Source of the DNA: Colwellia chukchiensis
GTDB taxonomy: Bacteria; Pseudomonadota; Gammaproteobacteria; Enterobacterales; Alteromonadaceae
Assembly (NCBI RefSeq): GCF_002104455.1
Contig: NZ_NBOC01000003.1
Location: forward strand, 1-64,000
Direction of reading: 5' to 3'
DNA: 64,000 bases
This document shows, one piece after another, positions 45,972 through 55,408 of the stretch (position 1 is its first letter; each line of letters starts with the position of its first letter). The notes under the pieces were generated by a model. That model was not told where the DNA came from. It ran no database searches and was given only the letters and a program-made list of their open reading frames with translations. The position numbers and the translations under genes were made by a program.

Positions 45972-48719
45972 TTACAGAGACGTTAGTAACGCATTCATTT
46001 TATTTTGTTGCCTGCTTGTTCTGGGCTTTAAGTTAGCAAGCAATTGTTTTGCTGCATTTTTTCGGCTATTCAAGATCAATATCTCTATATAATTTAGCGC
46101 TATATCAATATCTTTACCGTCTGAAATTTCAAATGCTTCTTTCGCTTTGGCTAACGCGCCACGCTTGTTATCAAGTTTTAATAAAACCTGCGCGAAAGTG
46201 TCCGCGACATTGGCTATGCTTGGGTCAAGTTTGTAGGCGATTTCTGCATACTCAAGTGCCTTTTTGTACTGACCGTTTTCCATAGTTAGCCATGCGAGGT
46301 TATTAGCAATAATCACATTATCACTTTGGCTTAGCATGAGTTTTTCATATTCATCAATGGCTTTTTCTGGTGCTGTAAGGAGGTAATTATTCGCTAGCAT
46401 CATTCGAACACGATCATCTTGTGTATTGTTCTCTAAGTGCTGCTGTAGCACCTTATTCGCTTGTTCTGGTTGTTTGTTACCTCTATGGGCGATCGATAAT
46501 AAAATCGCATTGGGGCTCATGGGGTAGGCTTGGTAAAACGGCGCTAGTTTTTCTACTGCGCGTGCATAATCTTTTTCGAGTAACGCAATACGACCTGCTA
46601 AGCCCGATCTCAACTCGGGCCTTAGATCCTGAAATTGCGCATCTTGATAAAGTTTTTTAGCTTCATAGGTATTAGCTGTATCGAGTAACAATTGCAGCTT
46701 AACCAGTTTTAACAGTAAATCATCTTGATGGTAGTTCAATAATGCTTTGTCTAAATATTGCAACGCCTTTTCAAATTGCCGTTGCATTACATAATAATCT
46801 GAAGCCAAAAGCACAGGTTCAATGTGGTAAGGATTCGCTTGCAGCCATTTTTCAATGGTGGTGATTAATTGCAAGTCATTGCCTTGTTGTTTGTAAATAT
46901 TTATCCGTTGCAACCAAGCTTTTTTCGGCGTTTTCACGCTATTATCTATGGTGTTGGAAACCGCCAATGCTTGCATTAAGTCGTCTGATTTAATCAAGGC
47001 ATCAATATAGAGTAAGGTTAAGTCAATATTATCAACGTGTTTTTCATAAGCTTGTTTTATTTGAGCTAAGGCTTTTTCATCCGCTTGAACCGCGTAGTAA
47101 TATCGTAAAGCCTTTGGGTTATCCGGAAACTTATCAACCGCACGTTGCGCAAGCTCGCGCGCGCGCTTTTTGTTATCAGCTAAAAAGTTAAGCTTGGCCA
47201 ATTCGGTTAGCGCAAAAAGGTTATCTTGCTCTTTTGATAAACTGGTATCTAACGCTTGTTTTGCTAGGTCTATTTGCTGCTGGGCAATATAAACCGCTGC
47301 CAACATATTATAACTGCCCGCATTTTCTGGGTGTTTTGCTTGCCACTTTTCTGCCAGTTCAAGGGCTTTATCTAGCTTACCCGATTGCAAGGCAGCAAAG
47401 GCGATGGCGATCTCGGCACCTTTTAAGTCGGGGTCGGTTTCTAGTGCTAGCTCGAGGTCGTCAACACCAGACGGATCATTCATTAATAGCTTTAACATGC
47501 CATGACGAGCATTGGCGATGGCGGTGCTATCTTTGGGGTTGGTTGCGGACTTTTCAGCAAACTTTTTTGCTTCGCGCGTGGCGCCCACTGAGTATAAATT
47601 AAAGCTTAAAGCGGAAAGAAACTTTTCATCTTCATGGCTTTGCGGTGAAAAGCTGTCCAGTGCATAGGTTAAGTCATCAATTAAGCCAAGCTGAAACTGG
47701 CTGACGATTAGCATTTTTTTTGCAGGATGCTCGGGCACTAAAAACTTTTCAATAGCCGATAAGTGACGATGCGCCTTCTCAAAATTTGACAAATAATACG
47801 AGCTCACCCCTGCCACTAAACGCACTTGAGCAGAATTGAAGTTACTCTGCATGGCTTTTTCTGCTAACTCAACCGCAATTTGAAAGTCTTTACTGACAAA
47901 GCGAGCCATGGCTTTAACATAGTTTGCTAAAGGCTGTCCCGGTATCAATTTTAAAATTATATCGGCATATTTTTCAGCTTCGTTATACTTTTTGGCTTTC
48001 AGCAAACTATCAGCAATTAATAAATAAACAATACGTGCGTTTGGTTGCAGCACTTCATAACGCTTATAGTGCTTGCTCGCCGTTAGAAAGTCTTCTTGGG
48101 CGCTAGCCACTTGTGCCGCTAACATAACAACTTCAGGGTTACTGTCGTCTATGGCATCAATTTTAGCGGTTAAAGCTTCTGCTTTATCAAGATCTTGGTC
48201 ATATAAAGCCAGATAAGCTTGAGAGAGTATGGCAAAGATACTGCCGGGCATTAAACTCAAAGCTTGCTCTGACGCTTGCCGCGCTGGGTTAATTTGTTGT
48301 GCTCGAATGGCGGCTAAGGTTTTATAGGCCAAAAATTCTACTTTCAGCTCTTGCGGCAATTGCTCTGTGTCAGCAAGCGCTAAAACACTTTCATTGTCGT
48401 CGGCAAGCAAATAAGCGCGCGCAAGTGCTGGCGTTAATTTATTGTCTAGATAGCCTAGTGCTTGTGCTTTTTCCAGCTCTTTAATGGCCTCTAAAGCACT
48501 GCCTTGTGAAAGATAATACTTCCCTAACAAAAATCGTGCTTCTGCGTTATTGGCGTCAATTTTTAGGGCATTTTTTAATTCTATTTCTACGGTACTAAAT
48601 TGGCTTTTTTCTATCGCCTGTTTAGCTTTTACGATGTGATCTTGGGCTGTACTCGTTTCGCCACAAGCCGTAATTATTGAGGTAAGCCCTATAGATGCTA
48701 TGAACAGATTGAGTTTCAA
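45972..48719 (-). CDS. prsT: PrsT-type TPR lipoprotein of the PEP-CTERM system (copy B)
   Basis: The 915-residue protein has a lipoprotein signal (SIITACGE, Cys19) and a TPR superhelix over its full length. The N-terminal repeat (QDHIVKAKQAIEKSQFSTVE) parallels copy A, but the two are clearly diverged, so the duplication is old. It is the first gene of the prsT pair and is divergent from the exosortase gene. Two copies suggest either two secretion complexes or a heteromeric one. Confidence 0.9.
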   Translation of the reverse strand: MKLNLFIASIGLTSIITACGETSTAQDHIVKAKQAIEKSQFSTVEIELKNALKIDANNAEARFLLGKYYLSQGSALEAIKELEKAQALGYLDNKLTPALARAYLLADDNESVLALADTEQLPQELKVEFLAYKTLAAIRAQQINPARQASEQALSLMPGSIFAILSQAYLALYDQDLDKAEALTAKIDAIDDSNPEVVMLAAQVASAQEDFLTASKHYKRYEVLQPNARIVYLLIADSLLKAKKYNEAEKYADIILKLIPGQPLANYVKAMARFVSKDFQIAVELAEKAMQSNFNSAQVRLVAGVSSYYLSNFEKAHRHLSAIEKFLVPEHPAKKMLIVSQFQLGLIDDLTYALDSFSPQSHEDEKFLSALSFNLYSVGATREAKKFAEKSATNPKDSTAIANARHGMLKLLMNDPSGVDDLELALETDPDLKGAEIAIAFAALQSGKLDKALELAEKWQAKHPENAGSYNMLAAVYIAQQQIDLAKQALDTSLSKEQDNLFALTELAKLNFLADNKKRARELAQRAVDKFPDNPKALRYYYAVQADEKALAQIKQAYEKHVDNIDLTLLYIDALIKSDDLMQALAVSNTIDNSVKTPKKAWLQRINIYKQQGNDLQLITTIEKWLQANPYHIEPVLLASDYYVMQRQFEKALQYLDKALLNYHQDDLLLKLVKLQLLLDTANTYEAKKLYQDAQFQDLRPELRSGLAGRIALLEKDYARAVEKLAPFYQAYPMSPNAILLSIAHRGNKQPEQANKVLQQHLENNTQDDRVRMMLANNYLLTAPEKAIDEYEKLMLSQSDNVIIANNLAWLTMENGQYKKALEYAEIAYKLDPSIANVADTFAQVLLKLDNKRGALAKAKEAFEISDGKDIDIALNYIEILILNSRKNAAKQLLANLKPRTSRQQNKMNALLTSL

Positions 48720-49076
48720 ACTATCAACTCCTTTTGTTTTTTATTTATTTTTAACACTGATACTAAGTATGCACCTTTTAAAGAATTAAAGTAGTGATGC
48801 CATCACTTTATTTCAGCGAAAGTTGTTACTTTACAATAAACTTAAGCTGATGATTCAATGCTTACTGGTTGCACAGTTTAATATTAGTCTGATATTACTT
48901 ACTCTGTGGATTAAATATAACCGTTTTATAATCGTTAAATAAAGACAAACTAATAAAAGCTTGTTAACTTGACTGTTACAGTAAATAGATGCCATACAAA
49001 AGTGCGCTCGGAGCACTATTTAAAATAGCCGAGAATTTTTAACGGCACACATAATAAAAACAATATAAAAGACAAA
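48720..49076. other. Divergent promoter region between prsT copy B and the exosortase gene
   Basis: About 357 AT-rich bases without a reading frame of interest. It must hold the promoters for the prsT pair (minus) and the exosortase (plus). I looked for GG-N10-GC sigma-54 elements on both strands and found none convincing. Confidence 0.5.
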
Positions 49077-50474
49077 ATGACAACATTGACTCAAAATTTA
49101 CCAGCAACAAGGCCAACCATAAGCATGCAACTTATCGGTGTTTTTCTGATCCTACTTGCAGTGTCTCTTTTCAACGTGCCTGTATTAACGACGTTATGGC
49201 GGCACAGTTTTGACGACGGCACTTATTCTCATGCCTACTTAATTCCATTTATTACCCTGTATTTATTTTATTTGCTACAAAACGCTGGAAAACTAGTATT
49301 TCGAGACCGATTGTCGTTGCCAGCATCTTTATTATTTGTGCTTGCTTGTTTGGCACTATTTATTACCAGTACGGCACAAATCAGCTTAGGTTACTGGTGC
49401 GCCCTGCTAGCTGTACTGATATCTAGTATCAACATGCTGTACCGATTCAATAAATACATAGTTTTTCCGAGCTTGTTCTTAATATTTATTCTACCAGTTT
49501 GGGGCTTGCTCACTATCAGCCTGCAAAATATTTCGGTAAAAGCCGTGACTTATTTAATGAGCTTTACGGGTATACCTACTTATGTTGAAGGCAACTTTGT
49601 CACTATTCCAGCGGGTGTCTTTGAAATAGCTGGCGGCTGTAGTGGTCTACGGTATCTTATTGTTGCGTTAGCCATCAGTTCATTATTTAACTTTCTGTAT
49701 ATTAAAAATATACGCAAAGCTTTGCTGTTTTTTACTATTGCCATCGTAGGTGCTTTGATAACCAACTGGCTAAGAATAACCGCTCTGATCTTAATTGGTG
49801 AGTATACCAATATGGAAAGTAGCCTAATGGAAGATCATAATACCTTTGGCTGGTATTTGTTTATTCCCTTTATGGTGCTGTTATTTTGGTGGGGTAATAA
49901 AATTGCTGACTTTGACTTAACTCGGGTACAGGCTAAACAAACTTATGTCGCTAGCTCTCCCCAAGCTATGACCTTAACGCTAGTCATTTGTGTACTGGCT
50001 TTGTCTTCAACCAGCGTAACTCGTCTATTCGCTCCTACGCCAGCAGAAAATATGCTGACAAGCGATATCAATATCGCCATTAAACCGCAAATTCATTTTT
50101 ATAGCTTTGTGCAAGCTGAAAATACGGCTAGCACAACTAAACTGGTCTATAGCTTTAACGGTGAAGATTTAGATGGAAAGCCCAGCTATTACGACAATAG
50201 CTTGATACCAAACGATTGGCAGCTAGTGTCACAAAGCGAGCATGATAAGGATCAGCTTATTCATATTTCAAACGGCGCTAAAAGTGCTTTAATCCTTGCT
50301 AGCTATGCCATTAATGGTCAGCACTACGCTTCGCTTCGCGCCTTTAAGATTACCCGATTAAAATTAGCCCTTAAAAACATTAGCCAAAGCCAGCTGCATT
50401 GGCAGTTCATTCCTTGCACACGCTATAATTGCCAAGGTGAACTACAAAAGCTCCAAGCTAATATCATCAACTAA
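49077..50474 (+). CDS. Exosortase with C-terminal extension
   Basis: Exosortases are polytopic inner-membrane enzymes proposed to cleave the PEP-CTERM signal like a sortase. The 465-residue protein has about eight membrane helices and the invariant residues Cys188 (AGGCSGLRYL), Arg233 (NWLRITAL) and His254 (DHNTFGWYLF). After the last helix (about 291-309) there is a periplasmic region of about 155 residues, placed like the EpsI-type domain fused to many exosortases. I cannot say which Xrt subtype it is. Its end overlaps the convergent lipoprotein gene by 33 bp. Confidence 0.92.
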   Translation: MTTLTQNLPATRPTISMQLIGVFLILLAVSLFNVPVLTTLWRHSFDDGTYSHAYLIPFITLYLFYLLQNAGKLVFRDRLSLPASLLFVLACLALFITSTAQISLGYWCALLAVLISSINMLYRFNKYIVFPSLFLIFILPVWGLLTISLQNISVKAVTYLMSFTGIPTYVEGNFVTIPAGVFEIAGGCSGLRYLIVALAISSLFNFLYIKNIRKALLFFTIAIVGALITNWLRITALILIGEYTNMESSLMEDHNTFGWYLFIPFMVLLFWWGNKIADFDLTRVQAKQTYVASSPQAMTLTLVICVLALSSTSVTRLFAPTPAENMLTSDINIAIKPQIHFYSFVQAENTASTTKLVYSFNGEDLDGKPSYYDNSLIPNDWQLVSQSEHDKDQLIHISNGAKSALILASYAINGQHYASLRAFKITRLKLALKNISQSQLHWQFIPCTRYNCQGELQKLQANIIN

Positions 50475-51587
50475 AACGCTACCTTCATAATAATTAATGT
50501 GAGGCTCACCAAGCATAAAGTATTCAGGATAAGCACTACCGCGAGGCCAGTCGGTAAAGCTTTTTCCTGAAATAACATTGTGGGTGTTATTTATGCAATT
50601 TGGCGTCAACTCTTCTGGTGTTTGGTTATAGTGAAAAATACAGTTTTTTCGATAATCTATTCTATCGGTATAAATTGTTTGGCCGGCATGCTTAAAACGA
50701 CCTTCAATCGCAAACTCATAATATAGCGCGGTGCGGGTAAAAGTGACGGTATACCATTCGTTTGGCAAGTAATAATCAACAGGCACGTCTGATATTTTTT
50801 GCCAACGGCCATCAAGATAGCTAATAAATTTCTTACCAAAAACTGGGTGGGTGGCACTTTTGCCATCAAGTGCAATGACATTCACCGTGTTTTGGAATTT
50901 ATCCCGATTCCAACTATCGATAACAAATTTTCGGTGGTGATGCATCCATACATTATTATGAGGTCTAGGTGGGCTATCTAAAATAGCTAACCAATAAAAA
51001 CCATTATGGCCAACACTTGATAATTGCCGCCATGGCTCCGCGGTTTCATTGCCATCGCTATAACCATTTAGTGCTGTGTCATCGCCATAATTCGCAAAGC
51101 CTATTCTTAAGCTAATACGGTATTTAGGCGGTAATGGATGTTTAGAGCGCAAAACTACGGCATCAGTATGCTCAGGCGTGCTAATTTTTAATACTTGGTT
51201 GTCAGGGTCTTTCGGATCAGTGGTTACGTCCAGATAGTCAAGTATGATTGGATCCGCTGTTCGCGTATATAACTCAGCCACAAGCCAATCACCTTTTCCG
51301 ATATCAACCGTATTCCTAAATGCAGGCGGGGCAATGATATTTTTTTCTTGGTAATATTCGCCAGACTCAGAATAAGGCCCTTGATATTGCGCGATATCAT
51401 AACGCCATTTTGGTACCTCATAAAAAGGTAAGTCGTCAAAATTTTGTAGGTTTATTTTTGCTAATGCGTGCAGAGAGTTATTATCTTTAGCTTCGTTATA
51501 AACCAACTCTGGCTCAGAGCAACCGAACAGAATAATTAGAATAAAGCCTAGCACTAACGCTGAATTTTTGTTCATGTCCATCTCCAA
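50442..51587 (-). CDS. Lipoprotein of unknown function, exosortase-adjacent
   Basis: The 381-residue protein has a lipoprotein signal (LFGCSEP, lipid Cys about 23). The mature part is rich in Trp, Tyr, Asp and His, with alternating beta strands and a final VLVDDISLELL strand. This style resembles jelly-roll carbohydrate-binding or polysaccharide-processing proteins, but I recognise no catalytic signature and assign no reaction. It is convergent with the exosortase gene (33-bp overlap) and faces the exopolysaccharide locus, so a role at the cell-surface glycan is plausible. Confidence 0.7.
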   Translation of the reverse strand: MEMDMNKNSALVLGFILIILFGCSEPELVYNEAKDNNSLHALAKINLQNFDDLPFYEVPKWRYDIAQYQGPYSESGEYYQEKNIIAPPAFRNTVDIGKGDWLVAELYTRTADPIILDYLDVTTDPKDPDNQVLKISTPEHTDAVVLRSKHPLPPKYRISLRIGFANYGDDTALNGYSDGNETAEPWRQLSSVGHNGFYWLAILDSPPRPHNNVWMHHHRKFVIDSWNRDKFQNTVNVIALDGKSATHPVFGKKFISYLDGRWQKISDVPVDYYLPNEWYTVTFTRTALYYEFAIEGRFKHAGQTIYTDRIDYRKNCIFHYNQTPEELTPNCINNTHNVISGKSFTDWPRGSAYPEYFMLGEPHINYYEGSVLVDDISLELL

Positions 51588-51615
51588 AAAAGTACCCTTT
51601 TTAGCACATAGAAAG

Positions 51616-52830
51616 CCTATGACGGACTGAAGTCCGACCTACAGATAGCTGTTTTACTATTAATCTTCGCCCCTATGCTGTTGTAGGTTGGACTTTAGTC
51701 CATCAGCCCCAGCACAGTTGGCATTTTAAAACCTATGACGGACTGAAGTCCGACCTACAGATAGCTGTCTGACCATTAATCTTCGCCCCTATGCTGTTGT
51801 AGGTTGGACTTTAGTCCATCAGCCCCAGCACAGTTCGCATTTTAAAACCTATGACGGACTGAAGTCCGACCTACAGATAGCTGTCTGACTATTAATCTTC
51901 GCCCGTATGCTGTTGTAGGTTGGACTTTAGTCCATCAGCCCTAGCGCAGTTGGCACTTTAAAAACCTATGACGGACTGAAGTCCGACCTACAGATAGCTG
52001 TTTTACTATTAATCTTCGCCCCTATGCTGTTGTAGGTTGGACTTTAGTCCATCAGCCCCAGCACAGTTGGCATTTTAAAACCTATGACGGACTGAAGTCC
52101 GACCTACAGATAGCTGTCTGACCATTAATCTTCGCCCCTATGCTGTTGTAGGTTGGACTTTAGTCCATCAGCCCCAGCACAGTTCGCATTTTAAAACCTA
52201 TGACGGACTGAAGTCCGACCTACAGATAGCTGTCTGACTATTAATCTTCGCCCGTATGCTGTTGTAGGTTGGACTTTAGTCCATCAGCCCTAGCGCAGTT
52301 GGCACTTTAAAAACCTATGACGGACTGAAGTCCGACCTACAGATAGCTGTCTGACCATTAATCTTCGCCCGTATGCTGTTGTAGGTTGGACTTTAGTCCA
52401 TCAGCCCTAGCACAGTTCGCATTTTAAAACCTATGACGGACTGAAGTCCGACCTACAGATGTCTGCCTGATTAGTAATCTTCGCCCCCTATGCTGTGTAG
52501 GTTGGACTTTAGTCCATCAGTCCTAGGACAGTTGGCACTTTAAAAACCTATGACGGACTGAAGTCCGACCTACAAATAGCTGTTTTACTATCACGCTTCA
52601 ACTGTATGTGGTTGTAGGTTGGACTTTAGTCCATCAGTCCCAGCACAGTTCGCATTTTAAAACCTATGACGGACTGAAGTCCGGCCTACAGATAGCTGTT
52701 TTACTATCACGCTTCAACTGTATGTTGTTGTAGGTTGGACTTTAGTCCATCAGCCCCAGCACAGTTCGCATTTTAAAACCTATGACGGACTGAAGTCCGA
52801 CCTACAAATAGCTGTTTTAGTCCATCAGGG
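51616..52830. repeat. BIME/REP array 1: ten full 116-117-bp units plus one deleted unit
   Basis: Units start (at GACGGACTGA) at 51621, 51737, 51853, 51970, 52086, 52202, 52319, 52435, 52552, 52668 and 52784. Each unit carries two inverted REP arms about 50 bases apart. One arm reads, on its own strand, GTAGGT then the stem CGGACTTCAGTCCG, and the other GTAGGT then TGGACTTTAGTCCA. The GTAG head followed by a palindrome is the REP layout recognised by RAYT transposases. The linkers between arms vary (TTAATCTTCGCC or CACGCTTCAACTG types). The last unit has lost about 41 bp. No gene lies inside. Confidence 0.93.
51621..52318. repeat. Tandem duplication of a 349-bp three-unit block
   Basis: Within array 1, the three units at 51621-51969 and the next three at 51970-52318 match base for base as far as I could compare, including their individual differences (TTTTACTA, GTCTGACCA and GTCTGACTA linkers in the same order). 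This is a recent block duplication on top of the older unit expansion. Confidence 0.85.
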
Positions 52831-52858
52831 TAAATTTAAAACTTATATAAACACTGGT

Positions 52859-53311
52859 CTACAAATAAACTGAATTCCAAAACGAATAATCAGCAATATT
52901 ATTCACTAGTCCTTTTCTTAATGGGTTAGCAACTATATATCTAGCTATTTTCTTTCTATCCTCATCCACTCTTAAAGCGCGATCATAAAACGATGCTTGC
53001 CAAAATTGCTTCTGCTCATTACGCTCTTTATTGATAATAAAGCTAGAGCTTCCCTTTAATCCCTTAATAATATTAGGCAATGTTGAGCAATTAAGATTTA
53101 AACGTAATAGACCATGAAAATGATCAGGCATCAGCACCCAAGTCAGCCATTAACAATTATGCTTAGTTTCATTAGTAATTATTTGCTGCGAAAATAAGCA
53201 TGCCAGATTAAAGTCATGAAAATATGGCTCCCGATTTTGGGTATTAAAAGTAACAAAATACTCACCATACACATACGAATAGCGCCCTTTACGCAAATCA
53301 CTCCACGACAT
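52859..53311 (-). pseudogene. RAYT (REP-associated tyrosine transposase) interrupted by one stop codon
   Basis: Reading on the minus strand from an ATG at 53311 (AAGGAGG upstream) gives MSWSDLRKGRYSYVYGEYFV, which is a typical RAYT N-terminus. At codon 54 (53150-53152) there is a TAA, and the same frame continues WLTWVLMPDHFHG, with the HUH motif (HFH), then ARYIVANPLRKGLV, which includes the expected Tyr. The whole 151-codon frame is otherwise uninterrupted. RAYTs are Y1-type HUH enzymes thought to mobilise REP sequences. It sits inside the REP arrays, a usual association. A 92-codon piece from a GTG at 53137 could still be translated. Confidence 0.85.
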
Positions 53312-53338
53312 AAAAAACCTCCTTGTTTTTTCAATTAT

Positions 53339-53838
53339 TTAAAACCTATGACGGACTGAAGTCCGGCCTACAGATAGCTGTTTTACTATCACGCTTCACC
53401 CGTATGTTGTTGTAGGTTGGACTTTAGTCCATCAGCCCCAGCACAGTTGGCACTTTAAAAACCTATGACGGACTGAAGTCCGACCTACAGGTGGCTGCCT
53501 GACCATTAATCTTCACCCGTATGTTGTTGTAGGTTGGGCTTTAGTCCATCAGCCCTAGCGCAGTTGGCACTTTAAAAACCTATGACGGACTGAAGTCCGA
53601 CCTACAGATAGCTGTCTGACCATTAATCTTCACCCGTATGCTGTTGTAGGTTGGACTTTAGTCCATCAGTTCTAGCACAGTTGGCACTTTAAAAACCTGT
53701 GACGGACTGAAGTCCGACCTACAGATAGCTGTTTTACTATCACGCTTCAACTGTATGTTGTTATAGGTTGGACTTTAGTCCATCAGCCCCAGCACAGTTC
53801 GCATTTTAAAAACCTGTAACGGGCTGGGTCCGATCTAC
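53339..53838. repeat. BIME/REP array 2: four units plus a decayed one
   Basis: The same palindromic unit as in array 1 resumes beyond the transposase, with units starting at 53350, 53467, 53584 and 53701 (117-bp spacing) and a decayed copy at about 53817 where GACGGACTGAAGTCC has become AACGGGCTGGGTCC. One arm near 53530 reads GGTTGGGCTTTAGTCC, a stem change not compensated on the other side. The array ends just before the stop codon of the next gene. Confidence 0.92.
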
Positions 53839-53852
53839 ACACCTATTTAAAA

Positions 53853-55397
53853 CTAATCATACGCTAACAACTTCTCTTTTAACCAAGGCAAATCGCTGGT
53901 GGTTGAATACATCCAAGCAAAGCGGCGCGGTGGCTTAAGCACCCAATAGTGTTTTTCACGCTTACTTTTTTGTTCTTGCTTTAATCTAAGATAACTGCCT
54001 GCACACTGCTCTAGTAAAGCACTAAATAACGTTTTTACTAAAAAATCATCTTGCTTGTTTTGCTGTTTTATATAAGTTGACTTACCTAATAAAGCCGCCA
54101 CATCACAAGCGTGCTGAGGGTCGGTCCATTGATTTAGCTCTTCTTGTTTGGGGTTATCAATTGATACTATGTATTTGGGAATAACAATATTTTTTACTCG
54201 TTCATTGCCATAATAAATACCATAATTAAGCACAAAATCTCCAAAGCTATCGAGCAAAGCGGCGGCACGTTGATCTTCAGTTAGCAGATAAAAGCGCCAT
54301 AACGCATCGCCCAACAATGCCATCATCCAGGGTGAACACGCAGCAGAGTTATCCCCCCAGCCTTCATGTGCTTTAAAACTATGTTGCGGACAGCCGCGCA
54401 ATGGCCAATTATTAACAGGGTTAAAAGTCATGGCCACAGTTGCATCGATTAGTTCATTAATACGCTGCAATGCCTTAGCTTCACCGGTAAGCTCCCAATA
54501 AGAAATCGCCACATTTAACGCTGCAGCCTGATTACGCTCAGTCCAAAAGCCGCGCGTTAAGCGATAGCTTGCTTGCCAATCGAGCGACTTTTCAAACATC
54601 CTTGTTAGTGCAGCTTTTGCCTTAACATCGCCACTGAGTAAATAACGATACAAAACTCCCTTTGGCATCAGCATTTTGGGGTCAAAGCGTTTTTTTAACT
54701 TAAAAATGCCATTTTCATCAATGTGATTAATATAAAAATCAGCCAAGGCATTTGCTTTATTCAGCCACTGCTCGTCGCCAGACATTAAATACAATTGGTA
54801 TATAGCCTGTGGGCGGTCATATAACCACTGCGTGGCTTTTTGCGCAGGGTAGCCTTTTTGTCTTAGCAGTGCTTGATTAGTAACATAATGGGCATATTTT
54901 TTTTGCGGCTCAAGATACCAATCACTAGCCACCGTTTGCGCTGGATGCAGTAAAATAGTTTGTAATAGCCATGCGCGAGACGGATAAACAAGTTGGCGGG
55001 GATGATATTCTTTCTCGCTTAGTTGTTCTACATTTAACGCGTGTGACGCACTTGACCAACTTAACGTTAATTGGCGCATATTTGCCGCTGTAACGTTAAT
55101 ATCTATAGCTAATAAACGAATATATTGCTGGCCTTTTACACTGGGCCAAGTGGCAAGTACCTTAAAATTTGCTGCTATGGTCTGTTTAGTGGCGTTTAAG
55201 CGCAGCTTGCTAGTGAGAGGGAGTTTTTTCTGTGGCACAGGCAGTAACAACAATATTTTACCGTTATGTTTACTTGGCTTGTTTGCCAGCTTATTGCTTG
55301 GCAAAGCAAAGCTAATTTCATGCACAGCACTATAGCCTGGCTGAGCTACCAGCAATAACAGTAAATAAACAGCAAACATAAGCGTTTGTCGCATCAT
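53853..55397 (-). CDS. Exported helical protein, possible glycan-active alpha/alpha barrel
   Basis: The 514-residue protein has a signal peptide (about 1-23), a beta-type N-terminal region (about 25-125) and a helical repeat region (about 170-500) with the W/Y/G-rich hairpins of six-hairpin glycosidase-like folds, for example GFWTERNQAAALNVAISYW and EGWGDNSAACSPWMMALLGD. I recognise no named family or catalytic motif. It follows the exopolysaccharide genes on the minus strand, 12 bp after the EEP gene, so trimming or modifying the polysaccharide is the natural guess. Confidence 0.7.
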   Translation of the reverse strand: MMRQTLMFAVYLLLLLVAQPGYSAVHEISFALPSNKLANKPSKHNGKILLLLPVPQKKLPLTSKLRLNATKQTIAANFKVLATWPSVKGQQYIRLLAIDINVTAANMRQLTLSWSSASHALNVEQLSEKEYHPRQLVYPSRAWLLQTILLHPAQTVASDWYLEPQKKYAHYVTNQALLRQKGYPAQKATQWLYDRPQAIYQLYLMSGDEQWLNKANALADFYINHIDENGIFKLKKRFDPKMLMPKGVLYRYLLSGDVKAKAALTRMFEKSLDWQASYRLTRGFWTERNQAAALNVAISYWELTGEAKALQRINELIDATVAMTFNPVNNWPLRGCPQHSFKAHEGWGDNSAACSPWMMALLGDALWRFYLLTEDQRAAALLDSFGDFVLNYGIYYGNERVKNIVIPKYIVSIDNPKQEELNQWTDPQHACDVAALLGKSTYIKQQNKQDDFLVKTLFSALLEQCAGSYLRLKQEQKSKREKHYWVLKPPRRFAWMYSTTSDLPWLKEKLLAYD

Positions 55398-55408
55398 CAG
55401 CCCTTAAG

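Noticed and set aside
51616-53838. The regular repeats looked at first like a CRISPR array
   Set aside because: The period is 116-117 bp, the arms are inverted rather than direct, the linkers are near-identical between units, and no cas gene is present. A REP array around a RAYT explains it.
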